NCBI RefSeq assembly: GCF_033115175.1
Contig: NC_084834.1
Span: 83,250,462 to 83,314,461, forward strand
From: Lepus europaeus
Taxonomy: Eukaryota; Chordata; Mammalia; Lagomorpha; Leporidae
Reading direction: 5' to 3'
Length of the DNA: 64,000 nt
The notes below the pieces were generated by a model. It was given only the letters and a program-made list of their open reading frames with translations. It was not told the origin of the DNA and ran no database searches. Made by a program: the position numbers and the translations under genes. This document shows, piece by piece, positions 31,928-43,700 of the stretch. Numbering within the stretch: the first letter of the stretch is position 1; every line of letters starts with the position of its first letter.

Positions 31928-32172
31928 TCTGTTTGGGATGCCTGCATCCATTGGGAGTGTCTGGGTTCAAGTCCTGCTCTGCTCTGGACTCCAACTTCCT
32001 GCTGATGCTCATCCTTGGAGGTGACAGGAGACCCAGTTTGAGTTCTGGGCTCCTGGCTTCAGCCTGGCCTAGGCCAAGTTATCATGGCCATGTCCCGAAT
32101 GAAACAACAGGTGGAAGATCTCTCTAATTTTGTCTCTTCTCCCACTTCCACTCCACTTCCTATCAAATAATT
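31928..32172 (+). repeat. CSINE, old 5'-truncated copy
   Basis: Plus-strand body from GGGATGCCTGCATCCATTG to TATCAAATAATTTTTG, diverged. Confidence 0.78.
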
Positions 32173-32191
32173 TTTGAAAAAGGAATTTTAA

Positions 32192-32452
32192 GGGGCCGGT
32201 GCTGTGGCATAGCAGGTATAGCCACTGCCTGCAGTGCCAACATCCCATATGGATGCTGGTTCAAGTTCTGGCTGCTCCACTTCTGATCCAGCTCTCTACT
32301 ATGGCCTGGGAAAGCAGTAGAAGATGGCCCAAGTTGTTGGCCCCTGCACCCATGTTGGAGACCTGGAGGAAGCTCCTGGCTCCTTCCTGGCTTCAGATCA
32401 GCACAGGTCCAGCCATTGCGGCCAAATGGGGAGTGAACCAGCAGATGGAAGG

Positions 32453-32497
<45 letters not shown>

Positions 32498-32540
32498 CTC
32501 CTTCTCTGTGTAACTCTAATTTTCAAATAAATAAATATTT
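32192..32540 (+). repeat. CSINE with (CT)n expansion
   Basis: Plus-strand element, head GGGGCCGGTGCTGTGG. The CT tract (32,453-32,492) is about 40 bp. Confidence 0.92.
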
Positions 32541-32749
32541 TTTAAAAAATAAATTTCAAAAATCATTAGCCATTTATAAACAATCGGGATGAAATGATAC
32601 AGTTCACAAAAATGAAATTATAATGACCCATATCTAATAGAAGCATATTAGCAACCTCTCTCTCTGAAATAGAAGGAAAGCTTGCCTTTTCCTTTACAGA
32701 GAGATGAAGGAAGAAGCTTGTCATTGTCCTATCCCAACAGAAATCCCCA

Positions 32750-33070
32750 GGTGGTGTGTGTGTGTGTGTGTGTGTGAGTGTGAGAGAGAGAGAAAGAGAG
32801 AGAGAGAGAAAGATCTTCCATCCGCTGGTTCACTCCCCAGATAGCCACAAGGACTTGGCAAGGCCTGGCTGAAACCTGAAGCCCGGAATTCCATGCAGGT
32901 CTCCCACATAGGTGGCAGGGGCCCAAGGAGGACTTTGGCCACGTTCCAGGTGTTTTAGCTGGGACCTGGATTGGAAGTGGAGCAGCTGAGGCTTGACCCT
33001 GCACTGTGATAGCCAGTACTGGCATCGTGAGCAGAGGGTAGCTTAACTGTCTGCAACACAATGCTGGCTC
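32750..33070 (-). repeat. CSINE with (GT)n/(GA)n tail side
   Basis: Minus-strand element. The usual T-rich tail side is replaced by (GT)n at 32,754-32,776 running into GA repeats. The head ends 'acacaatgctggctcc', about 170 bp before exon 2. Confidence 0.88.
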
Positions 33071-33238
33071 CAAGTTTCCACATATTAGATGGTCATTTAT
33101 GACCTCGGTTTTGAAATGGTCTCCCATCTCTGACTATCTCAAAAGATGCTGTGAAGCTTTCAGAAATGTCCCTGAAGAAAATTATCGAGACATCCCTTGT
33201 GGACCATTAAAGTAATCCCTCCTCTCCTCTCCTTCCAG

Positions 33239-33380
33239 AATCTCACCATGCCCAACTACAAACTCACTTATTTTAATATGAGGGGGAGAGCAGAAATCAT
33301 CCGGTACATATTTGCTTATTTGAACATAAAGTATGAAGACCGCAGAATAGAGCAAGCTGACTGGCCTGAAATCAAATCAA
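33239..33380 (+). CDS. HPGDS: HPGDS exon 2 (first coding exon)
   Basis: A strong pyrimidine tract (CTCCTCTCCTCTCCTTCCAG) precedes nine untranslated bases and ATG at 33,248. It encodes residues 1-44 (MPNYKLTYFNMRGRAEIIRY...), with catalytic Y8 and the R14 motif, and ends with one base of codon 45. Donor GTAAGT at 33,381. Confidence 0.97.
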
Positions 33381-36300
33381 GTAAGTAGCACGAATGAAAA
33401 CGTAGGGAAAACATACTTTGAGAATCTTTAGTCCTTCGTCAAGAAAATGAACAAATAAAGATGTTTTCATCTCATGTGGCTTTAAATTGTGAAGCCATCA
33501 TTCAGGCAAGCTAAATCGGTACACTATGACTCAGCAGATTTTCTATTAGTGATGAAAACACAAGCCTCACAGACAGCAACTATAAAAATAAACAGAGAGC
33601 CTTGCCAGAAGAACTGAATCAGACATGAGATGCACCGTTGTATATTTTATAGCTGCGCTTACTGAAGTGCGCAGACTCTGAGTAATTTTTCCAGTTTCCA
33701 TCCCTAACAGGTCGAGCTGATTCAAACCTGCATCAGTTTAGTTCTCTCCCCCATTTTTTTGCATGAGAAAATGCCAACAATAATGATAAGTGACAATTGG
33801 TATTTTAACAATACATCCCCACGTGTCTTTTGGAAGCATGCCTTCTGTAAAAGACGTTGTCTTTATAATGACCACCCCCTTCTTTTTAAGCAGAGATGTT
33901 TCTGTCTGGTAGGATAGAATATCTTACTTACTGTTCTCATGAAACTTTACCATTAATCTGCAAATGTTTTTTCTGATATTAGGATTTGTAAGTGGGTTTT
34001 TTTATTACTAGAATTTTTTTTTATTTTTCCAAAAGAAATCTTTTATTTAAGGAAAACAAACTTCATGCATTTCACAAGTAAAACTTTAGGAATGTAGTGA
34101 TTCTTCTCACCATACCCACCCTCTCATCCACACTCCCACTCCCCCCACTCCTAATCCCATTCTCCACTAAGATTCATTTTCAATTAACTTTATACACAGA
34201 TGACCAACTCTACGCTAAGAAAAGAGTTCAAAAATTTGCACAGAAAGCAAAACAAAACTGTTCCTCAACAGGCAAGACAAGGGCTGTTCAAAGTCATTGC
34301 AACTCAGTTAATTTCACTTCTTTTTTTTTTTTTTTGAGAAATTTAATTAACTTAAAGAAACACCCAAGAATGTTACATCTTTTGGGAGCACTTAGACATA
34401 ACTATACCTTATAATATATAAGAATGTCCTTCATTTAATAAATTAGAAGAAAGTAAGTCCTTGAGAACAAGTTTTATAATTAATTAAGGGAGCACCTAAG
34501 AAAACAAGCAGTGGAGTTGATCATTTAGGCATAACTAAAACTTATGAGACAAGAATATCCTCCACTTAATACACTAAAACAAAATAAATCTTTGAGAACA
34601 AGTTTTACTGTTAACTCTCATAATACAACTCTTTGAGGACAAAGGTCTTGCATGGGAAGTTAGTGCATAGTGACTCCTGCTGTTAATTTAACAATTAACA
34701 CTCTTATGTATGATGTCAATGATCTCCCGAGGCTCTTGATATGAGCTGCCTAGCTATGGAAGCCTTTTGAATCCACAAATTCCATCAGTACTTAGACAAG
34801 GTCATAAGCAAAGTAGAAGTTCCCTCCTCCCTTCAGAGAAAGGTATCTTTTTCTTTGATGACCACTTCTTTCCACTGGGATCTCACTCACAGAGATCCTT
34901 CATGTAGAATATTTTTTGTCACAGTGTCTTGGCTTTCCATGCCTGAAATGCTCTCATGGGCTTTTCAGCCAGACTAGAATGCCTTAAGGGCTGATTCTGT
35001 GGTCAGAGTACTACTTAAAGCAATTGTCATTCTATGTACATAGGATTTTAAGATAAAAGTTGTGTCATAGGTGAACATTCATTTTATCCATGAAATGATT
35101 AGGTCAAGATGAATAGCATAGTGCAAGGATAGTACACACACCAAATTCTGTATTTAAGCTTTTAAAATTTTCATTTTCTTTCAGAGCCTCATCCCCTAGT
35201 CTGTCTTGACTCTTTTCTGTTATTGAAAATGTAATTTCCAGCCGGCTCTGTGGCTTAACAGGCTAATCCTCCACTTTGCGGCACCGGCACACCGGGTTCT
35301 AGTCCCAGTTGGGGCGCCAGATTCTATCCCAGTTGCCCCTCTTCCAGGCCAGCTCTCTGCTATGGCCCGGGAGTGCAGTGGAGGATGGCCCAAGTGCTTG
35401 GGCCCTGCACCCGCATGGGAGACCAGGAGAAGCACCTGGCTCCTGGCTTCGGATCAGCGAGATGTGCTGGCCGCAGCGGCCATTGGAGGGTGAACTAACG
35501 GCAAAAAGGAAGACCTTTCTCTCTGTCTCTCTCTCTCACTATCCACTCTACCTGTCAACAAACAAACAAACAAAAAGAAAATGTAATTTCCACATTTTCT
35601 TAATATCTTTATAAAATTCATGATAATTAAAATATTAATTTCAAATCATTTATGAGCCAGAGACCTACCACTACGTTGTTTTAAAGAATATAGAAACTTC
35701 ATAGACATAAAAACTCAAATAGAAATAGTGATTTTTCTCCATGAGATTGTCAAAGATTAGGCTCGTTCTTGTTTATCTGCCACCCATGGCTGTCTTATTT
35801 ACAGAGTGTAAGATAGTTCATTCTCTTTCCACATTTGGGCTCTTTGGAAGTATGAAAAAGGGAGGAGGCATACCCTTTCTTTTCACAGCTTGACCAGATA
35901 GTTACATAGAACTTCCATTACATTCCCTTGGCATATAAGAACTTAGTCACACATTGGTGACACGTTACTGTGAGGGAAGCAGGGAAATGTTGACTTTATT
36001 GTGAATAACACCTTGTCCAGCTAAAACTCCAGGGTTTTATTACTTTGAGAAGAAAGGTTAAAATAGGTACAGAGATGCAGTTTCTATTACAAGTTTTATT
36101 TGTTCTTATCTCCCATCCAGTTTAGCAGTGCTCTCTGGTGTTTGAAACCCTCTACAATATCCCCTTTGCTACAATCTGGAATTAACTCAATCTCTAGTCA
36201 ACCCTTTCCATCACTGAATAATTCTACTAAAAAGTTCTTTCTGGCAAAACCTGCCAAACTGATCAGATTTTTTTTTTTTTTACATTTTCTCTCTCCTTTA

Positions 36301-37681
36301 ATAATATGAAAATATTTTGGAAAAAAAGACAAAATACCATAAGGACAAAAACATCAACTTGAATAGGAGAGCAGAAAAATCTGGAAGCTAGAAAGACAGT
36401 CAAAGAATGCTAAGGTGACAGTAGGTTTGTAAAGCCCAAAAAGAAGCCTGGAGGAGGAGAAGGCAAGCAGAATCACTCTGAGTTCCTGAAAAAGGCTCAG
36501 GGAGCAGCAGCAGCAGACAGCTTTAAAAGCTGAGCTAATAGAGGATTGGGGAAGAATGTGAGAAAGCAGTAGGACCACCAGATCCTTCCCCCTCCCTGGG
36601 AGAAATGTGGACATTACTCTCAGGATAGAATGCACCAGAGGATTCTGGGACAACAGGCATGTCTGAAGACACAATACGATAATAAATATTCAAAGGAAGT
36701 GTAGAAACCAAACTGTGAGACCCAAAGTTCCTTTTAAAAAAATTTTTTTTATTTATTTTATTTGAAAGAGTTACACAGAGAGAGGAGAGAGACACAGAGA
36801 AAGAGAGAGAGAGAGAGAGAGGTCTTCCATCCGATGGTTCACTCCCCAGATGGCCGCAACGGCCGGAGCTGTGCAGGTCTGAAGCCTAGAACCAGGAGCT
36901 TCTTCTGGGTCTCCCATGTGGGTGCAGGGGCCCAAGGACTTGTACCATCCTCCACTGCTATCCCAAGGCACAGCAGAGAGCTGGATCGGAAGAGGAGCAG
37001 CCAGGACCAGAATGGGCGCCCATAGGGGATGCTGGCACTTCAGACCAGGGCTTTAACCCACTGCGCCACAGTGGCGGCCCCCCTAAGTCCCTTTAATCTA
37101 CTCTACAATTAGCATGCTGCAACCAGGCTGATATCTCTCAGACAGAAATTGGAGGAATGCTCTCTGGGACAACTGATCAGCCCAAGGGAATAATCTAATG
37201 GATATTGAATATATTATGTAAGTCTGTCAATGAAGCAGCCCAGCCAAATCTGTTGGCAAGGGCCTCCCATGCACCCCAAGCTTCCAATCACTTTTATTTC
37301 TTTGTCCTTTATAGCAGGAATGGCAAGGCAGAATATCAACAGATATTTGAGAAAAGTCTCTAATATAAAAGTAGGCATGAATGAAGCAGAAGGAAAAAAA
37401 AAAGCAACTCTGATAGAAACAGGATGATTTAGAGAGAAAAAAACCCTTCAAAATTATTATATGATGTCCATTACAAGAACTGGATACTATAAAAAGAAAT
37501 GCTCCAAGACAAAAAGTTCTTGAACATTGAGAATGTGGGGGCCTGTGCTGTGGCACTGTGGGTTAAGCTGCCACCTCCCATGCATATGGACACCAGTTCC
37601 AGTCCCAGCTGATCCACTTTCAATCCACACCTAACTCCCTGCTAATATACCTGGGAAAGCAGTAGAGAACCAGTAGATGGA

Positions 37682-37734
<53 letters not shown>

Positions 37735-40700
37735 CTCTCTCCATAACTTCACCTTTCAATTAGAAAAAAAGTTAAAAATAAATAGACTTATTAAAAATTA
37801 AAATGAAAAATTGAGAATGTGAATGTGATACAAACAAAACCAATCAATTTTTCAATAGAGAGCTGGCGCCGTGGCTCACTTGGTTAATCCTCTGCCTGTG
37901 GTGCCGGCATCCCATATGGGCACTGGGTTCTAATTCCGGTTGCTCCTCTTCCAGTCCAGCTCTCTGCTGTGGCCCGGGAGGCCAGTGGAGGATGGCCAAG
38001 TGTTTGGGCCCCTGCAACCACATGGGAGACCAGGAAGAAGCACCTGGCTCCTGGCTTCAGATTGGTGCAGCACCGGCTGTGGCGGCCATTTGGGGAGTGA
38101 ACCAATGGAAGGAAGACCTTTCTCTCTCTCTCACTGTTTATTACTCTACCTGTCAAATAAAAATAAATAAAAAAATAAATAAATTTAAAAAAATTTTTCA
38201 ATAGAATGACAAAAATCAGGAAATCTTCCAGCAAACACAATAGGACAAGCAAATGGAAAATAGAAAAAAGGAAGATCAGTGAAATTGAGGCTCCATCAGT
38301 TTAGGAGGTCACCTTCCCAATGAGATTCTAGGAAGAGAGAACATACAATAGAAGAGAGGCAAACTTTTTAATGACTCTTCCTTATACAAAAGTGAAATGT
38401 GTCTCCTTATGGCTTTTATACATTGGTCTCCAACTTGCCATTTTGGTTCATGGAGAACAGATTATTCTTTCTTTTTACATCTGAATACCAGAGGCCTTCA
38501 AAAAATTCACAGAAAATGTGTGTTACGAAAAAACTACCCATGGACTTCAAAACATGTTTGCACCAAAATCCAGCTTATCTTTCAATTCCGTTTTTCAAAA
38601 ACGCTTTAAGAAGTACTCTTAGAATTGAAGAAGCTTGGTTGAAGACACTGGAGGGAAGAAAGAGCATTGAGGAGCAGTCAGTTGAATAAAAGTGCTTTGA
38701 GTGAAGAGAAAGGTTCAGAATTCAGGCCCCGGTTAACTTGCGCGTATGTAGGTCTGCTTAGATAAGAACTGTGAATCTTTCTTGTTTCTCTGATCATCAT
38801 GGTGGATTTCAGCTCAACCTTCCATCCCTGACTCTACTGGTTGATTTAGATACTGTTTCCCATGGCCCATCCGAGCTCTGCAATACACCCAGGCATAAGG
38901 GACAACTCTCCTCTCCCCCCTGAGTATTCCAATTTTAGCCGCTGGGTTGCATTTCCCTGCCACTCAAGTAGGTGTCCTCTGAACAAGCTCCTGTTACACA
39001 GCATCTGCTGAGCAGTGTGTGGTGCCAATGAGGAAACACAATGTTCCGAGCACAGGAACAGTGAGGACGCCATGGCACCATCACCTTGTCACAGACATTA
39101 TCCTAAGGCGTTTTACCAAGATCAGAGTAGTTACATTGGCAGCCATATCACATGAAGGCCTTATATTCAATGTCACTCAATTCCTTAGAGCTTTTTTTAA
39201 AAAAAAAAAAAATTATTTATTTATTTGAAAGGCAGAGTTACGGCCGGCGCCGCGGCTCAGTAGGCTAATCCTCCGCCTCGCGGCACCGGCCCACCGGGTT
39301 CTAGTCCCGGTCGGGGCACTGATCCTGTCCCGGTTGCCCCTCTTCCTGGCCAGCTCTCTGCTGTGGCCAGGGAGTGCAGTGGAGGATGGCCCAAGTCCTT
39401 GGGCCCTGCACCCCATGGGAGACCAGGAGAAGCACCTGGCTCCTGCCATTGGAACAGTGCGGTGCGCCGGCCGCAGCGCGCCTACCGCGGCAGCCATTGG
39501 AGGGTGAACCAACGGCAAAAAGGAAGACCTTTCTCTCTGTCTCCCTCTACTGTCCACTCTGCCTGTCAAAAAAAAAAAAGAAAAAAGGAAAAAAAAGAAA
39601 GGCAGAGTTACAGAGAGGCAGAGCAAAGAGAGAGAGAGAGGTCTTCCATCCACTGGTTCACTCCCCAGATGGCCATAACAGCCAGAGCTGCGCCTATCTG
39701 AAGCCAGGAGCCGGGAGCTTCTTCCAGGTCCCCCATGTGGATGCAGGGGCCCAAGCACTTGGATCATCTTGTGGTGCTTTCCCAGGCACATTAACAAGGA
39801 GCTGGATTGGAAGTGGAGCAGCCAGGACTCAAACTGCTGCTCATGTCAGATCCTGTTGCTGCAAGCAGCGACTTCATGGGTTAAGCAACAGTGCCAGCCC
39901 TCCTTAAAGCTTTTTGACAGGAGCTCCTGTTTACTGATGACCCACTGGAACTATTCCTTTCTGGAACCAAAAATGAAGGACTTAGTATTTGTCTACTTAA
40001 ATTTCTTTTTTTTTTTAAGATTTATTTATTTAATTGAGAGGTAGAGTTATAGACAGTGAGAGGGAGAGACAGAGAGAAAGGTCTTCCATCCGCTGGTTCA
40101 CTCCCCAAATGGCCGCAACGGCCGGAGCTGCGCTGATCCAAAGCCAGGAGCCAGGAGCTTCTTCCAGGTCTCCCATGCAGATGCAGGGGCCCAAGGACCT
40201 GGGCCATCTTGTACTGCTATCCCAGGCCATAGCAGAGAGCTGGATCAGAAGAGGAGCAACCAGGACTAGAACCAGCAACCATATGGGATGCTGGTGCCGC
40301 AGGTGGAGGATTAACCAACTGCGCCTTGGCGCTGACCCCTTATCTTTCTTCTTGTTAGAGGCAACCCAATGTTCCAGTTGTTAGCAGTTATCCCCAAATT
40401 GACTTAAACACACCCAGTGACTGAAAACTTACGTTAACACAAGAGTGCACACCCCACTGTCCAGAGTTGTGGTGCCAATGAAATTATTCTTTATCTTGAG
40501 CTACCATCTGCCCTTTATCCTGTTACTTTTTGGCTCTCATCCTGCATTCATAGCTAGTTGGAGTAAGTCACAGTTTTCTCCCATTTGATAGCTCTGCCAC
40601 ATTTGAAGATGGCTGTTAAGTTCACCTGAGTGTTTTCTCTCCCTCCAGGGGAAGAGGGCAAAGGCTCTTCAACCAATCCTCATAGAATGTGTTTTTCAGA

Positions 40701-43700
40701 TCTCTCTCTAACTTGGATACCATTCTCCGGGCTTGCTCAGATTTTGAACATCTTTCTCAAAACCTGGCTCTCAGAATTATGAAAACAACTGAGCAAGTGT
40801 TCCACCAGCTCTCGGTGTGAACCCCACGCCTACAAGGTGTGTGGCCTGGGAGATTTACATGAGCTCTCTCAACTTCATTTATGAAGTGAGATAACAGCTC
40901 ACACATTCTTGCTAGGGTTCTTGTAAGCACTGGGAGATGAAATGGGCATAGTAAGTATGTAGCACAATGCCTGGCAAGAGGGAAGGCCTCCCCACCTCGC
41001 AGTGTTAGTTACATGTGTTAGTTCCCTCTTGTTCAAATTGATGTTGCTTCAAAGAAATCACCCGACTCAAGTCAGTTTTATTTGTGATTCTCTTGTGCCT
41101 TGCATTACCTCAGGCACTTGGAACAGTACTTGGCACCCTCACTAGGTAAATACTGTAAGATGATTTTGTGCCTAATGCGAATTGTAGTTCACCCTGTACT
41201 CAGTACGCTTATAACAGCTGGAAGGAGAGGCACAACGTGGATTCCAGTGGTTGTGTGTGAGTCATGGCATCGTAAGTGGCACCTTATTCTTTTCTGTCTT
41301 TCCAAAATAATTGCAAATTATTTTTGCAAAACTAAGGCACTGGGTGGGAAAATTGGCATAAATACACGTGATGAAATAGAACATGGTCATTGAAATGATG
41401 GTGTTATAGTGACTTAGAAATTTACTGCTTTACGTCCAACCAAGACTTTAGCTAAATCCCTTACTATAACTCATATGTGAATCAAAGACTTTATAATCCT
41501 AAGACTATGGTTTTAAAATAACAGTTATTGTGATTGAGGCCACAAAAATTAATAAGCTTTTAAAACAAGAGTTTTTTTGATAAAAAAAAAAAGAAGAAGA
41601 AGAAGAAGAAGTTTAGTAGTGGGTTGGCACTGTGGCCCAGTGGGTAAAGCCCTGGCCTGCAGTGCCAGTATCCCATATGGGTGCCAGTTCAAGTCCTGGC
41701 TGCTCCACTTCCCATCCAGCTCCCTGCTAATGGTCTGGGAAAGCAGTGGAGGATGGCCCAAGTGTTTGGGCCCCTGTACTCATGTGGAAAACCTGGAAGA
41801 AGCTCTTGGCTTCAACCTGGCCAAGCCCTGGTCGTTGCGGTCATTTGGGGAGTGAACAAACAGATGGAAGATATCTCTCTGTGTCTCTGTCTCTCCTTCT
41901 CTCTCTGTAACTCTGCCTTTCAAATAAATAAATTAAAAAAAAAGTTTAGTAGTAAATGTTTGAGATAATCGTATATAGTATCACTGTAAATCTGGGTGTT
42001 ATTATCTTTAAATTTTATTTTCATTTTATTTGAAAGGGAGAAAGAGAGAGGGAAAAAGAGGGACAGAGACAGGGACAGACTGAGAAAAGTCTTCCATCTG
42101 CTAATTCATTCTCCAAATAACCACAACAGCCAGGCCTGGGCCAGGAGTCTGGAGCTCAGCCCAGGCTTGCCATGTAGGTAGAAGGAACCTAGGTACTGAA
42201 TTTATCCCCAGCTACCTCCCAGAGTGCGCATTAGCAGGCACCTGGAGTCGTAAGTAGATCTGCGACTCAAACCCAGGGACTCCAAATGGGACACAGCCAT
42301 GCCAAGCAGCGTCTTAACTTCTGTGCCAAACGCCTCCCTGACCTCAGACCTGGGTTTTTGAATGAGTTCTGTCATCAACTTTACCGCAGGTCTTCTAACA
42401 GCTTTTCTAAATATGAAATGCAAAGATTGTGCTAGATGCTGTCAAATGTCTCTTTACAGATAAATATTGAAGAATTTTATGACTTTAAAACATGCTTTTT
42501 TCCCCCACAATTTTCATTAAAAATGAGAGTATGATAGCTCTTGGTTTTACCAGGAAGTTGATTGTTTATCATTTTATTTTAAGGTGTCCTGTTTGGCAAA
42601 ATTCCCATTTTGGAAGTGGATGGGGTTGTCCTTCACCAGAGCTTGGCAATAGCAAGATACCTGGTCAAAAACACAGGTAATATGTTTGTTGTGTTTAAGA
42701 GTTTTGATAACTGAAAGCATATATATATATATATATTGAATATTTACTAATTGTATTATGGAATGTTATCGTGCAAGCAGGAGTGCAATTAAATGCTAGA
42801 GAAGTGTAGATGTACCATCTGTATCAGTGTAACATTCCATGAGTTCCCCAGACAACCTGACAGGTTAATTTCATCTTGTCCCTTGCCCTCTCATGCTTCC
42901 TCGCCATCCAAGCCCATCTTAGAATCATCAAAACCCATTGGATAGGTCTGCTCATGCCAAACTTTTGTTAGCAGAATGTAAGTTATCAGAGAAAATTAAT
43001 GAGAAGGAGATACACGTGGCATAGGAAGATAAAATTCCTTAGATTATTAAAATCCAGTGCTCGATGATGTCCTTCATCCGAATCATGCTAGGGGCAAGGG
43101 GGAATACCCAGAATCCGGTGCATCTTTACGTGGGTAGTGGGCTCCTGGGTTGCTGTGGTAGCATCTGTACCCATGGCATTGATGAAAAATAAAGGGAAGT
43201 GTCCATTGGTCTTGTCTGTGCTGGTGCTCCATTGCCAATTTCTCTCTTTCCTCTTATTCCTCTCGCAGTATTTTTGAGTAAAACACTACTGCAGATTTCT
43301 TTTAAAGCCTTTTTTTTTTTTAGACAGGCAGAATGGACAGTGAGAGAGAGACAGAGAGAAAGGTCTTCCTTATTGCCGTTGGTTCACCCTCAAATGGCCG
43401 CCGTGGCCGGCACACTGCGGCTGGCACACCGCGCTGATCCGATGGCAGGAGCCAGGTGCTTCTCCTGGTCTCCCATGGGGTGCAGGGCCCAAGCACTTGG
43501 GCCATCCTCCACTGCACTCCCTGGCCACAGCAGAGAGCTGGCCTGGAAGAGGGGCAACCGGGACAGAATCCCGCACCCTGACCGGGACTAGAACCCGGTG
43601 TGCCGGTGCCGCAAGGTGGAGGATTAGCCTATTGAGCCACGGCACCGGCCCCTTCCTCTTCTTCTCCTTCTCCTTCTCCTTCTTCTTCTCTCTTATCCAT

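Larger units (their letters stand above)
36305..38370 (+). mobile_element. Old L1 5'-region remnant, interrupted by SINEs
   Basis: A-rich plus-strand sequence such as 'ggcaaggcagaatatcaac' and 'ccaatgagattctaggaagagag' (near 38,310-38,345) resembles the 5' UTR/ORF1-proximal part of old mammalian L1 (L1M) elements. Three CSINEs split it. The match rests on memory of the consensus, so the subfamily is open. Confidence 0.45.

Noticed and set aside
31334-32005. 223-codon plus-strand ORF upstream of HPGDS exon 2
   Set aside because: It crosses an LTR-like fossil and a SINE, has no recognisable domain, and looks like low-complexity chance coding.
39213-39797. Long minus-strand ORF (194 codons)
   Set aside because: It lies wholly in two nested SINEs; GC-rich young SINEs stay open in several frames.
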